Below the pieces are notes generated by a model. The model was given only the letters and a program-made list of their open reading frames with translations. It was not told the DNA's origin and ran no database searches. The translations under genes and the position numbers were made by a program. Shown here one piece after another: positions 17,439-27,560 of a DNA stretch of 64,000 nucleotides; within the stretch, counting starts at the first letter, position 1, and every line of letters begins with the position of its first letter. The stretch is from Pseudophaeobacter arcticus DSM 23566 (GTDB taxonomy: Bacteria > Pseudomonadota > Alphaproteobacteria > Rhodobacterales > Rhodobacteraceae), in contig NZ_KI421507.1 in assembly GCF_000473205.1 (NCBI RefSeq), positions 2,595,302 to 2,659,301 of the forward strand, written 5' to 3'.

Positions 17439-17663
17439 ATGAATGCATCTGCCGATATTTCCATGAAAACCGATGAGGTTCTCAAAGTGGAGCTGGAAGT
17501 GTTTCGCAGGCAGCACCGGGATCTGGACGAGGCGATTACCGCCCTGCAAGAGCGCGGCACCAGCGATCAGTTGACAATCCGGCGGCTGAAAAAGCAAAAG
17601 CTGGGGCTGAAGGATAGAATTTCCCAAATCGAAGACCGGCTGACCCCTGATATCATCGCCTAG
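17439..17663 (+). CDS. YdcH family protein (DUF465)
   Basis: About 74 residues, largely one charged coiled coil. The family pattern is the central FRRQHRDLDEAI...L and the C-terminal RRLKKQKLGLKDRISQIEDRL. Such small proteins are common in alphaproteobacteria and their role is unknown. The frame opens at a TTG at 17400; ATG 17439 or ATG 17463 are more likely starts, and neither has a strong Shine-Dalgarno. It is divergent from hsp20. Confidence 0.82.
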   Translation: MNASADISMKTDEVLKVELEVFRRQHRDLDEAITALQERGTSDQLTIRRLKKQKLGLKDRISQIEDRLTPDIIA

Positions 17664-17735
17664 GTCCCACCCCTTGACACCAGGACAGTCCGCGGGCTAC
17701 TCCGCCCCGCAAAGCCAACTCTCCCGCGCAGCTGC

Positions 17736-17904
17736 TGGGGTGGTAAAGCCACCCCACAGGCCCCTTGGGCCCGGCAGCGCGCCTTTCGGCGCGCTGCCTT
17801 GGCGCGACATGTCGCGCCGCACCGCGCAACGCGCGGTGCCATGCCCAACCGGGCATATGGCAGCTTGCTGCCATTTTGCCTGGGCGGGAGCCCCCCCTTT
17901 TTTT
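17736..17904. repeat. Intergenic array of seven consecutive hairpins (element A)
   Basis: Stems in order: 17736-17743/17749-17756 (8 bp); 17773-17783/17788-17798 (11 bp, TTTC loop); the 18-bp palindrome 17801-17818; 17819-17827/17831-17839 (9 bp); 17841-17846/17851-17856 (6 bp); 17857-17864/17867-17874 (8 bp); and a weak GGGC/GCCC at 17882-17893, followed by C and T runs to 17904. All but the last are perfect. A related element, inverted, lies at 55544-55627. It occupies the gap between the YdcH gene and purE. Confidence 0.85.
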
Positions 17905-18085
17905 GATCCAGGCTGGAGCGCCATCTTTTGCCATCTGCCGACAGCTCGATCCAAAGCCACACCCGCGTAGCTCCAACCTCGCAGCATTGTCGCATTGCAC
18001 CACGGGGAAGTTTGACTATAGTGCGCCTTCCTTCCACCCCAGCAGCTCTCCACCTTGGGGACTGCGGCATGACAGGACAGATCAC

Positions 18086-18586
18086 ATGCCAAACACCCCC
18101 AGCGATATCAAAGTGGGCATCATCATGGGCAGCCAATCCGATTGGCCGACAATGAAAGAAGCCGCCACGCTCCTGGATGACCTCGGCATCCCCTATGAAG
18201 CCAAGATCGTCTCGGCCCACCGCACCCCTGACCGCCTGTGGTCCTACGGCAAATCGGCGGCGGAGCGTGGCTTGCAGGTGATTATCGCCGGTGCCGGCGG
18301 GGCTGCGCATCTGCCGGGCATGGTGGCCTCCAAAACACGGGTGCCGGTTGTTGGCGTGCCAGTTCAGACCCGCGCGCTCTCTGGTGTCGACTCGCTTTAT
18401 TCCATCCTCCAGATGCCCAAGGGCTTTCCCGTGGCCACAATGGCCATCGGGGCTGCAGGGGCCGCAAATGCCGGGCTCATGGCCGCTGGTATCCTTGCCC
18501 TGCAGGATCCCGCCCTGGCCGCACGTCTGGACGCCTGGCGCTCGGCGCTCTCGGCCTCGATCCCCGAGGAGCCCGTTGATGACTGA
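18086..18586 (+). CDS. purE: 5-(carboxyamino)imidazole ribonucleotide mutase
   Basis: A class I PurE of 166 residues that converts N5-CAIR to CAIR in purine synthesis. Motifs are [12 protein letters not shown] near the N-terminus, SAHRTPDRL, and [14 protein letters not shown], which together form the active site of the octameric enzyme. The ATG at 18086 follows CAGGACAG. The open frame extends upstream through the hairpin array, but that part is not family sequence. The stop overlaps the purK start by 8 bases. Confidence 0.95.
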   Translation: MPNTPSDIKVGIIMGSQSDWPTMKEAATLLDDLGIPYEAKIVSAHRTPDRLWSYGKSAAERGLQVIIAGAGGAAHLPGMVASKTRVPVVGVPVQTRALSGVDSLYSILQMPKGFPVATMAIGAAGAANAGLMAAGILALQDPALAARLDAWRSALSASIPEEPVDD

Positions 18587-19655
18587 TGCATTAAAACCCG
18601 GCGCCACCATTGGCATCCTGGGCGGTGGTCAGCTGGGCCGCATGCTGTCGGTTGCCGCCTCCCGCCTGGGCTTTAAAACCCATATCTTTGAACCCGGCGC
18701 CAATCCCCCTGCAGGCCAGGTCGCAGATCAGGTTACCACCGCCGGCTATGAGGACAGCGCCGCCCTGCTCGCCTTTGCCAATTCGGTCGACGTGATCACC
18801 TATGAGTTTGAAAACATCCCCACAGCGGCCCTAGACATCATCGAGGCCCATGGCCCCATTCGTCCCGGCCGCGAGGCTCTGCGGATTTCGCAGGACCGGT
18901 TGACCGAAAAGACCTTCCTGCAAAGCCTCGGCCTGCACATCGCGCCATTTGCCGATATCACCGATGCCGCCAGCCTGCAGGCAGCCCTTGCCGAGATCGG
19001 CACGCCTGCAATCCTGAAAACCCGGCGCTTTGGCTATGATGGCAAGGGCCAGGCCCGCATCATGTCGCCAGAACAGGCGGAGGAGGCCCTCACGGCCATG
19101 GCGGGGGCGCCGTCGGTGCTGGAGGGCTTTGTCAATTTCAGCCATGAGGTTTCAGTCATTGCCGCCCGTGGCATCACCGGCGAGGTCGCCTGTTTTGACC
19201 CCGGTGAGAACGTCCACCGCGATGGCATTTTGCACACCACCACAGTGCCCGCCCGCCTCAGCGCCAGCCAGCGCATGGACGCGGTGCTTCTGGCCGCCAA
19301 AGTACTGAACGCGCTTGATTATGTTGGCGTGCTTGGGGTTGAGCTGTTTGTCACCCCGCAGGGGCTGGTGGTGAATGAGATTGCGCCACGGGTGCATAAC
19401 TCAGGCCACTGGACCCAAAATGGCTGCGCCGTTGACCAGTTTGAACAGCACATCCGCGCAGTGGCAGGCTGGCCCCTGGGCGATGGACAGCGCCATTCGG
19501 ACGTGGTGATGGAAAACCTCATCGGCGACGATATGGACCGCCTGCCCGAGCTGGCCAAAGAGCGCGACTGCGCCCTGCATCTGTACGGCAAGGCCGAGGC
19601 CAAGCCAGGCCGCAAGATGGCCCATGTAAACCGGATTACCCGTCCGCAGAAGTAA
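18579..19655 (+). CDS. purK: 5-(carboxyamino)imidazole ribonucleotide synthase
   Basis: An ATP-grasp enzyme of 358 residues that carboxylates AIR to N5-CAIR using ATP and bicarbonate, feeding PurE. The N-terminal motif [15 protein letters not shown] and the ATP-grasp blocks [12 protein letters not shown] and [14 protein letters not shown] are clear. ATG 18579 overlaps the purE end by 8 bases and has CGAGGAG upstream, so the pair is coupled. A terminator follows at 19681. Confidence 0.95.
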   Translation: MTDALKPGATIGILGGGQLGRMLSVAASRLGFKTHIFEPGANPPAGQVADQVTTAGYEDSAALLAFANSVDVITYEFENIPTAALDIIEAHGPIRPGREALRISQDRLTEKTFLQSLGLHIAPFADITDAASLQAALAEIGTPAILKTRRFGYDGKGQARIMSPEQAEEALTAMAGAPSVLEGFVNFSHEVSVIAARGITGEVACFDPGENVHRDGILHTTTVPARLSASQRMDAVLLAAKVLNALDYVGVLGVELFVTPQGLVVNEIAPRVHNSGHWTQNGCAVDQFEQHIRAVAGWPLGDGQRHSDVVMENLIGDDMDRLPELAKERDCALHLYGKAEAKPGRKMAHVNRITRPQK

Positions 19656-19680
19656 TCCGCACAACACAGCCCAGATCGCA

Positions 19681-19715
19681 AGCGTCCGCCCTCATTCGAG
19701 AGCGGGCGCTTTTTA
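19681..19715 (+). terminator. Rho-independent terminator of purEK
   Basis: AGCG-CCGC-CTC pairs imperfectly with GAGCGGGCGCT (19700-19710) around an ATTCGA loop, followed by TTTTT from 19710. It is 26 bases after the purK stop. Confidence 0.75.
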
Positions 19716-19793
19716 GTCCCTGCTGCATCCACAGGCCGCAGAGCAATCTCCAACTGCAGATCTACCGGGAAGCAGATCTTTCCCCCTCGGCCC

Positions 19794-20945
19794 TCACCCC
19801 ATGAACCGGGATGCAATTTCACCGGACATATAGCTCACCCGCCCGCCGGACAGAGTGGCGGCGACCCGTTCGCTCGCCTTGTCGAGGATCACCATATCGG
19901 CGCGTTTACCAGGCGTGAAATCGCCGCGATCCGCCAGCCCCAACAGACCAGCCGGACCAGAGGATACCAGCCCCCAGGCGGCAGACAGATCCAACAGGCC
20001 AGAGCGTGCCAGCATCAGCGCGGCGCGGCGCGGGCTGGGGTAGTGATAATCCGAGGCCAGCGCATCACACAGCCCCATGGCAATCAGATCCAGCGCCGAG
20101 GCATTGCCCTTGTGCGAGCCGCCCCGCACCACATTGGGCGCGCCCAGAATGATATGATCCCCCCCTGCCCGCGCCGCCTCGGCGGCCTCCAGCGTTTCGG
20201 GGAACTCACTGATCTCAGCCCCGCGCGCCCGCCAAGTGGCACGATCTGCCGCTGTCTGGTCATCATGGCTGCCTATGCGCAGGCCTGCGCTGCGCAGCTG
20301 CTTGCACAGCACATCAAGCGCAGCAGGCACCTCGGCACTACGGCCATGCATATCCAGCAGCATTTCAAAATGCCTGTCGGGATTGCGCCCGGCCTTGAGC
20401 GCCTGTCCCGTCAGCCGGGGTGGCTTTTTGCCCTGCGCCAAACGGTCATGCGGCAGATGGTCGTTAAAGACGATATAAGACAGGCCCCATTTTGCGATCC
20501 GCTCTGGCAGCGCGGCGTAGTCGTCCAACATATGGGTTTCAAACCTGAGCTGCGGCAGCAGATCCGTCACCAGATCGCCGCGCACCTCAGCCAGGGCTTC
20601 AAAAACCTGGCCAGCGTAGTCCGGGCTGCGCAAGCCGCCTTCCCAGCTGTAAAACTGCGCCAACACGGCGGTGGTCATGCCATTGGCGGCCAGCTCGGCC
20701 TCGGTGGCGACAACCCCCTCGGCCATTTGTTTCATCGCCCCGCGCCGGGGCGCCAGATGCCGTTCGAACCCATCCCCATGCGGATCAATAATGCCCGGCA
20801 GCACCAGATATCCGGTCAGATCCACCCGACGCCCGCAGGGCATCGCGGTGATTGCTCCACCCGAGAGTGCAATTTCACCCGATTGATCCAGCCCTGCTGG
20901 TGTCAACACATCCGCCCCCTGAAGGGTCAATTCCAGCCTCGTCAT
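19794..20945 (-). CDS. PhnM-like alpha-D-ribose 1-methylphosphonate 5-triphosphate diphosphatase
   Basis: A 383-residue amidohydrolase-superfamily protein. PhnM removes pyrophosphate from ribose 1-methylphosphonate 5-triphosphate during C-P lyase phosphonate breakdown. The family pattern is seen in LVLPGIIDPHGDGFERHLAP (metal ligands), RIGSHDDQT, and LASDYHYPSPRRAAL near the end. No other phn gene is visible in the window, so it may be a paralogue with another substrate or serve a C-P lyase encoded elsewhere. It is followed at 14 bases upstream by the lipase-like gene on the same strand. Confidence 0.82.
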   Translation of the reverse strand: MTRLELTLQGADVLTPAGLDQSGEIALSGGAITAMPCGRRVDLTGYLVLPGIIDPHGDGFERHLAPRRGAMKQMAEGVVATEAELAANGMTTAVLAQFYSWEGGLRSPDYAGQVFEALAEVRGDLVTDLLPQLRFETHMLDDYAALPERIAKWGLSYIVFNDHLPHDRLAQGKKPPRLTGQALKAGRNPDRHFEMLLDMHGRSAEVPAALDVLCKQLRSAGLRIGSHDDQTAADRATWRARGAEISEFPETLEAAEAARAGGDHIILGAPNVVRGGSHKGNASALDLIAMGLCDALASDYHYPSPRRAALMLARSGLLDLSAAWGLVSSGPAGLLGLADRGDFTPGKRADMVILDKASERVAATLSGGRVSYMSGEIASRFMG

Positions 20946-20958
20946 TGGCGCAGGGCTC

Positions 20959-21750
20959 CTACTTATTTCTGGTCAAACCATAGCCGCAATCCGTCCCGAT
21001 ACAGGTGCCCGCGATTGCGTCATTCAGTGCATCAAGCCAGGTAATATCCGGATCAAACCTTCCCTGTTGCAGAAAGGCCATCACCTGGGCAATGACCAGC
21101 GGGTCATTCATCATGAAGGTATGGGTGACGGGCAGGACCAGATGATCCTGCATCCCGGCAACCCGGGTGCTATCAACCGAGACCTTACCGTCATCCTCGC
21201 CCGGAATAAGCGCCGAAAACACCGGGCTGACGGATTGATTTCCCGCAATGACACCCAGCAAAAAATCCACTGGCGGCAGCATCTTGGGCAGGCTATCCGC
21301 CCCGGTGCCAAGGCTCGCGCCTGCGGGGCCGTTGATCAGGCCAAAAACCGCCCAATCGCCCAGTTCATCCACCACTTCGCTGCCCTGATTGGGTGGGCCC
21401 AGCATGACCGTAGCCCCCAGGTTTGGCGGCTGATGTGCCGCAGCCTGAAAATACTGCCGCAGCAAGATGCCCCCCATGGAGTGGGTCACAAAATGGATGG
21501 GCGCATTTGCGCCGCACTCAGCAATCGCTGCCGGCAGGGTTCGTTCGGCCAGCGTGGCGACGGGAAAGGCCGTCGACTCATATCCCGGTCGCACCACCTG
21601 ATAGCCGCGGTTTTCCAGAACCTGCTCCATCACCACAAATGAGCTCTCTGATCGCGCCAGCCCATGCAGCAGCACGACGCAATCGGCCAGAGCCTGGCTT
21701 GGGATCACTGCCAAAGCGGTAAAAATCAGAGGTTTGATCAGGTTTTTCAT
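20959..21750 (-). CDS. Secreted alpha/beta hydrolase (lipase-like)
   Basis: 263 residues with a signal peptide (hydrophobic 5-20, ending ALA before D23), so probably periplasmic or secreted. The hydrolase core has the oxyanion segment VVLLHGLARSESS and the nucleophile elbow THSMGG with S91. A later GPPNQGSEVVDEL resembles the lid-proximal part of triacylglycerol lipases and PGAP1-like esterases. The catalytic His is probably in VTHTFMMND near the end. The substrate is unknown. It lies upstream of the PhnM-like gene. Confidence 0.82.
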   Translation of the reverse strand: MKNLIKPLIFTALAVIPSQALADCVVLLHGLARSESSFVVMEQVLENRGYQVVRPGYESTAFPVATLAERTLPAAIAECGANAPIHFVTHSMGGILLRQYFQAAAHQPPNLGATVMLGPPNQGSEVVDELGDWAVFGLINGPAGASLGTGADSLPKMLPPVDFLLGVIAGNQSVSPVFSALIPGEDDGKVSVDSTRVAGMQDHLVLPVTHTFMMNDPLVIAQVMAFLQQGRFDPDITWLDALNDAIAGTCIGTDCGYGLTRNK

Positions 21751-21795
21751 TCCCCCTGAGATAGGGTTTGCGGCGGCGCGAGAAAACCCCTTTTT

Positions 21796-21840
21796 GCAGG
21801 CGCTTTGTCTACAGGCACCTTGCCTACAGGCGTCTTGGGG
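21796..21840. repeat. 15-bp tandem repeat spanning the EamA stop codon
   Basis: Three 15-bp units: 21796-21810 (GCAGGCGCTTTGTCT), 21811-21825 (ACAGGCACCTTGCCT) and 21826-21840 (ACAGGCGTCTTGGGG). The TAG of the leftward EamA gene (21824-21826) sits at the unit boundary, and a copy of the stop appears in the next unit. Confidence 0.85.
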
Positions 21841-22681
21841 TCCAGATCACCAGCGCGATGCCTGCCAGAACCACCAGCGTGCCCAAAATCAACCGTGCCC
21901 CCACAGGTTCCGCCAGGAAAATGATGCCGCCCAGGATTGCCAGCACCGGTACGCTCAATTGAATGGTTGCAGCGACGGCTGGTTGCAACTGCGGCAACAC
22001 CCGGTACCACAGCGCATAGCCAAGCCCCGAAGTGACCGCCCCAGAAATTGCGGCCAGAACAATACCCGGTCCCGTGATCAGCCCAGTGATCAAGCCGCTG
22101 CCCCACGCGGCCCAGACAAAGGGCAGTATCATCGCCGTGGCCCAAAGAAAATTCACCGCACTAGAGGCCAATGGATCACGCACGCCGCGTCCTATCAGAC
22201 TGTAGGCCGCCCAGCCCAGACCGCTCAGCCCCATGAGCACCGCATCCCACAGCGACACCTGCAGGCTTTGGTCCGGCCAGACCACATAGGCAAGCCCGGC
22301 AAAGGCCACCCCGGCGCCAATCATCTGTCCGACACTGGGGTTGCTGCCCCGGACAGCCCCCCAGCCAAACATGGCAATCTGCACCACGCCAAACAGAATA
22401 AGGGCGCCAAGCCCGGCATCAAGCCCCTGATATGCCAGACAAAAGCCGATCATATAGAGCGTCAGCGCCGCGCCACCTTTCAGACTGGGCACCAGCGGTT
22501 GGCGCAGGCTCCGCCGCCGCAGCACACAGAGCACCCCCAACATGGCCGCCCCCGAGGCCAGCCGCAAAAGCCCAAATCCCAGCGCATCCATATAGCCCCA
22601 GCTGATCGCCATCCGGCCCAGAACCGAATTGGCTGCAAAGGCGATCAATACAAGAAGAACAAATAGGACAAGCTGCATCAT
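21824..22681 (-). CDS. EamA/DMT family transporter
   Basis: About 285 residues and ten predicted membrane helices arranged as two EamA repeats; the second begins around residue 140 (ISGAVTSGLGYALWYRVLP is typical of its end). Members export small metabolites such as amino acids or cysteine derivatives, but the substrate is not readable. I chose ATG 22681 (MMQLVLFVLLVLIAF) because GAGG lies just upstream; an ATG at 22723 would add 14 residues. The last codons lie in a 15-bp tandem array. Confidence 0.87.
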   Translation of the reverse strand: MMQLVLFVLLVLIAFAANSVLGRMAISWGYMDALGFGLLRLASGAAMLGVLCVLRRRSLRQPLVPSLKGGAALTLYMIGFCLAYQGLDAGLGALILFGVVQIAMFGWGAVRGSNPSVGQMIGAGVAFAGLAYVVWPDQSLQVSLWDAVLMGLSGLGWAAYSLIGRGVRDPLASSAVNFLWATAMILPFVWAAWGSGLITGLITGPGIVLAAISGAVTSGLGYALWYRVLPQLQPAVAATIQLSVPVLAILGGIIFLAEPVGARLILGTLVVLAGIALVIWTPRRL

Positions 22682-22794
22682 CAGGCCTCGATCAGGCCGA
22701 CAGTCCCGGCGCAGATATGACATTTCATGTGATCGCTACCGCAAGCTCCGCGACGGAGCAACCACCCCAGGACCCGCTTCGCGGAACATGGGCC

Positions 22795-23376
22795 TCACAT
22801 CTTCGAGAAGGCCGCAGGATAGACCAGCCCTTCCTCTGGCACATCCACACCGCGCTTCAGGATCAGGGTATGCGACAACGGATAGGGGCTGTGCAGTTTT
22901 TGCGCCCGCGCCAAGCTAAAGCCACAACACCCATAAAATGACGGCTCACCAAGCACGACAATCGCTTCCGGCAGGCGCGGTTCCTGTTCTCCCGTGGCAC
23001 CATCAATAAGCGCAGCCAACTCCCAAAGCATGCGACTGCCAAACCGCCAGGGTCTGCGGCAGGCCTCCTCCTGCGCCGCGCCAACCTCCATATTCGGGTT
23101 GTTTTCGGCCAGTCTGCCTCTCTGCCACTCAGGGCGCACGGCCATCGGCGCCAGACAGGCCCAGCCCAAAGGCGCCTGCATCCGGCTCAGCGCCAAGTAC
23201 CCGCCGATTTTGCCCTGCCAGGGCTTTTGAACCTCAACAAGCATATCGCCATCCGCCCGTAGCCGCCGCACCAGCCGCGCCTCTGCGTCCGTGGGAAAAG
23301 CCACCTTGAGCAGCGCCTCCACCTCATCAAACTGCGCCTCAGTGACATCTCTTGAAACATCCGGCCCCACTCCCAT
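22795..23376 (-). CDS. GNAT family N-acetyltransferase
   Basis: 193 residues of the YhbS-like GNAT group. The acetyl-CoA binding region is seen as LAPMAVRPEWQRGRLAENN, although the canonical Q/R-x-x-G-x-G/A loop is altered here (QRGRLAENN). The C-terminal EAIVVLGEPSFYGCCGFSLA with its FYG-GF turn is characteristic. The acetyl acceptor is unknown. It stands alone between the EamA and HNH genes. Confidence 0.8.
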   Translation of the reverse strand: MGVGPDVSRDVTEAQFDEVEALLKVAFPTDAEARLVRRLRADGDMLVEVQKPWQGKIGGYLALSRMQAPLGWACLAPMAVRPEWQRGRLAENNPNMEVGAAQEEACRRPWRFGSRMLWELAALIDGATGEQEPRLPEAIVVLGEPSFYGCCGFSLARAQKLHSPYPLSHTLILKRGVDVPEEGLVYPAAFSKM

Positions 23377-23474
23377 ATCGCGCCCTTTTTTTAACTTTCC
23401 AAAAACAGTCCCGCCGAAGACAAGCCCGCATTGAAAAGGAGTTTAACAGGGACTCTCGTTCGAATCCGGTTCAT

Positions 23475-24365
23475 TTATCCTTTAAAAACATTGTCACGGT
23501 GCCATTTCAGGTAGCTAGGGTGCGGTTGGAAAACTGGATTGTCCGGCACGATGAGGCGCCTGTCCGGGACAATCAGCCTCTCCAGAACCCGGTCCTCAAC
23601 TGCATCTTGCGCTACAAGGATTTCGTTGCTGTCGCTGATTGAAAGCAAACCGCGATCAAACATCCAATGCACCGTCCCTGATAGAGCGATCCCGTTTCGC
23701 ACAGTGTCCGGGCCATTCTCAGAGACTGGGATGATATGTGCCGCTTCAACTTCAGGTCGACCGCCTCCGTTTCTCAACTCCAATCCCGAAATAGAGCACC
23801 GACCTGCATAGGCATGTTTCACCTGTCGAGCAAAGCTACGATCCCTGAATGCTCTTTGACTGAGCAAAACCTCCCTCGACGGTCCCGCGTGCAAAAACGG
23901 TTCCGGATCATCGGAAAACCCTTGCTGGAGGCTTTCCCCGCTGCGCGGCAAAGTGTCAGGCTCCATTCTTGCGGCCAACCCAGCCTGAATGATTTTGGAA
24001 AAATCATTGTCAGAGATTAGACGAACCGCGCTTGTGTTGCTGCCTCTTGATCGTGGCAAACCTGTTTCAAAAGGCCCCAAGTCCGGTCGCCACCTTGGGA
24101 CATAATTCTCAAATGACAATTCGCTTCCAGGGTCAAGCAGAGCATAGGCTTGGCTATCATCATTCGGATCCTCAATAACCTGTAAAACCTTCTGCACCGC
24201 ATGATACCCAAGGTTTCCCCCTCGTGTCCCTGCATAGAAAATCACCCAATCTCCGACTGTTTGTTCAACACGACCGAGATATTGCCGTTTGGGGAAATGA
24301 TAGGCCCTCCCTGGCTGATCATCATACGGCGAATGGGAGGATTGGATAAAAACAGCTTTGACCAT
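23475..24365 (-). CDS. HNH endonuclease with N-terminal EVE/PUA-like domain
   Basis: 296 residues from ATG 24365. The longer frame (to 24431) would start inside the groEL terminator, so I reject it. Residues 1-100 carry SPYDDQPGRAYHFPKRQYL and VGDWVIFYAGTRGGNLGYHA, a pattern of a PUA-superfamily reader fused to HNH nucleases. The C-terminal HNH domain has C190, AAHIIP with H210, N224 and H233 (RNGIALSGTVHWMFD). Known EVE-HNH enzymes cut DNA with modified cytosines, so a phage-restriction role is plausible but unproven. Composition is visibly less GC-rich than its neighbours, consistent with transfer. Confidence 0.8.
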   Translation of the reverse strand: MVKAVFIQSSHSPYDDQPGRAYHFPKRQYLGRVEQTVGDWVIFYAGTRGGNLGYHAVQKVLQVIEDPNDDSQAYALLDPGSELSFENYVPRWRPDLGPFETGLPRSRGSNTSAVRLISDNDFSKIIQAGLAARMEPDTLPRSGESLQQGFSDDPEPFLHAGPSREVLLSQRAFRDRSFARQVKHAYAGRCSISGLELRNGGGRPEVEAAHIIPVSENGPDTVRNGIALSGTVHWMFDRGLLSISDSNEILVAQDAVEDRVLERLIVPDRRLIVPDNPVFQPHPSYLKWHRDNVFKG

Positions 24366-24390
24366 AGGGAATGAATACTGATCACAATCC

Positions 24391-24423
24391 AAAAGAAAAG
24401 GGGCCGCCTTGACAGGCGACCCC
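24391..24423 (-). terminator. Rho-independent terminator of groESL
   Basis: Read leftward, GGGGTCGCCT (24414-24423) pairs with AGGCGGCCCC (24400-24409) around a GTCA loop with one mismatch, followed by TTTTCTTTT (24391-24399). It lies 95 bases after the groEL stop. Confidence 0.88.
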
Positions 24424-24517
24424 AAAATCATCCGGTAGGATGGCGTGATGACCGGCTCGGCAGGTCTTGCAAAAGGAAGACCGCCTGCCCGGCGTCACAA
24501 GTCCAAAGGACTTGTGA

Positions 24518-26170
<1,653 letters not shown>

Positions 26171-26233
26171 TTACTCTCCTCGAGAAAATTCTATGTAATT
26201 CAGCGTGATATGGGATCAGAGAAGCGGCAAAGC

Positions 26234-26521
26234 TTACTCGATGATGCCCATGATGTCGCTTTCTTTCATCATCAGCAGCTCTTCGCCTTCGACGGTGACT
26301 TCGGTGCCGGACCATTTGCCGAACAAAATGGTGTCGCCAGCTTTGACAGCCATTGCGATCAGCTCACCATTGTCCTTGCGTGCACCTTCGCCGGTTGCGA
26401 CGACCTGGCCTTCGCTGGGCTTTTCCTTGGCGGATTCAGGAATGATCAGACCACCAGCAGTTTTTTCTTCGCTTTCGGTACGACGAACCAGCACGCGATC
26501 GTGGAGTGGTTTCAATGCCAT
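26234..26521 (-). CDS. groES: Co-chaperonin GroES (Hsp10)
   Basis: 95 residues, the heptameric lid of GroEL. Characteristic segments are [20 protein letters not shown], the mobile loop region [16 protein letters not shown], and [20 protein letters not shown]. It is the first gene of the operon; the promoter and CIRCE operator lie 65-130 bases upstream. Confidence 0.97.
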   Translation of the reverse strand: MALKPLHDRVLVRRTESEEKTAGGLIIPESAKEKPSEGQVVATGEGARKDNGELIAMAVKAGDTILFGKWSGTEVTVEGEELLMMKESDIMGIIE

Positions 26522-26585
26522 CTTTGCAGCTCCTTATAAGGCTCAAAGGTTGTTATCCTTGTCCCCCTGCTCCCCGCAGAGGGCG

Positions 26586-26612
26586 TTATCACTCACACCT
26601 AGTGAGTGCTAA
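26586..26612 (-). promoter_or_regulatory. CIRCE operator (HrcA binding site)
   Basis: Read leftward: TTAGCACTC (26604-26612), nine bases, GAGTGATAA (26586-26594). This matches the CIRCE consensus with a single change in the distal arm. It lies immediately downstream of the -10 hexamer, placing it over the transcription start, where HrcA represses groESL. Confidence 0.95.
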
Positions 26613-26620
26613 CGAACGAA

Positions 26621-26649
26621 TAGCTAGGCAGCAGCGCCGCATGAGTCAA
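26621..26649 (-). promoter_or_regulatory. Sigma-70-type promoter of groESL
   Basis: Read leftward, -35 TTGACT (26644-26649) and -10 TAGCTA (26621-26626) with a 17-base spacer, directly followed by the CIRCE element. Confidence 0.75.
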
Positions 26650-26712
26650 CCAAAATGGGAAAGAAAATTTCAGCAATTTTCTGCGCCCCGCTCCGCAGGC
26701 CTCTGGGGCCGA

Positions 26713-27414
26713 TCACCCTGGGCTGTTATCCGCCGTCAGCCCGGCCTCCGGCTCCCAACTATAGGCCCAGTGCTTCAGCCCGTCACTGCCCGCCTCGGTC
26801 AGCTGGTAAATGCCGGTCGAGACCCGCTCGAACCAGCCATAGTGATTGGCGGACATCAGCGCAGTGGCCCGGCCAACCCCGGTTGCCTTGGCCACCGCTG
26901 AGCCCTTGGTGGCGCCGGCTTCGGCCAGATGGGCGGCGCAGCGCAGCGCATCCTGGCGATAGGCGGTCACAATCCCATGTCGGGTCGCGCCGCCTGCATT
27001 GGGGTCTCCGCGCAGCTTTTCAAACTCGCGCAGCAGCCGCTGCTGGCGCTTCTTGGATTTGCGCGGCGCATAGGGGCCAGGGTCGCAATGCACCTCGCAG
27101 CGCCCGTCCGGCAACACGGTGATCAGCCCCAGGGCCAACCGGCGACAAAGCGCCAGATTTTCCTTCAGCATCCGTTTGGCCTGCCGTCCCTTTGGCCGGG
27201 GCACCGCAATATAGACCAGATCGGTGATGGATTGGCGGGCGATGGCCTGATGAAACAGCGACAGTGAAAACCGCAACTTCAGCTCAACAATTACCGGATC
27301 CTCGCCGCCGCGCCGCGCCATCACATCAGCGGCCCCGATCTCGCCCTTGACCTCATAGCCTTGAGCCTGAAGCAGAGCCTTTACGGGTGGGTAGAGTTGA
27401 TCTTCGCGGTCCAT
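26713..27414 (-). CDS. DUF2161 family protein (putative PD-(D/E)XK phosphodiesterase)
   Basis: 233 residues from ATG 27414. The N-terminal half has a nuclease-like core: GEIGAADVMARRGG followed by DPVIVELKLRFS, i.e. the D...(E)xK pattern of the PD-(D/E)XK superfamily, with a conserved QAIARQSITDLVYIAVPRP after it. The C-terminal half (HGIVTAYRQDALRCAAHLAE...) looks like a winged helix. The family is common in alphaproteobacteria with no assigned substrate. The open frame continues 37 codons upstream, without family similarity. It converges with nothing and lies behind groES on the same strand. Confidence 0.82.
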   Translation of the reverse strand: MDREDQLYPPVKALLQAQGYEVKGEIGAADVMARRGGEDPVIVELKLRFSLSLFHQAIARQSITDLVYIAVPRPKGRQAKRMLKENLALCRRLALGLITVLPDGRCEVHCDPGPYAPRKSKKRQQRLLREFEKLRGDPNAGGATRHGIVTAYRQDALRCAAHLAEAGATKGSAVAKATGVGRATALMSANHYGWFERVSTGIYQLTEAGSDGLKHWAYSWEPEAGLTADNSPG

Positions 27415-27560
27415 GGGGGATGCTTGGCAGGTTGCAGAGCACAGTTCAAGCCGCGCTGCCGTGTAGCGCCGGGGTCGCCTTCGCGTCAAAGGTGAGTTAT
27501 CTCCTTGCAATTTGAACCCCGACACTAGCCTTTGACACCGAATCCAACGAGACTGAGCCT

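Noticed and set aside
23440..23475. A GTTCGAATC motif, as in tRNA T-loops, possibly an attachment-site remnant
   Set aside because: The flanking bases do not form a T-stem and no acceptor stem or anticodon arm can be built.
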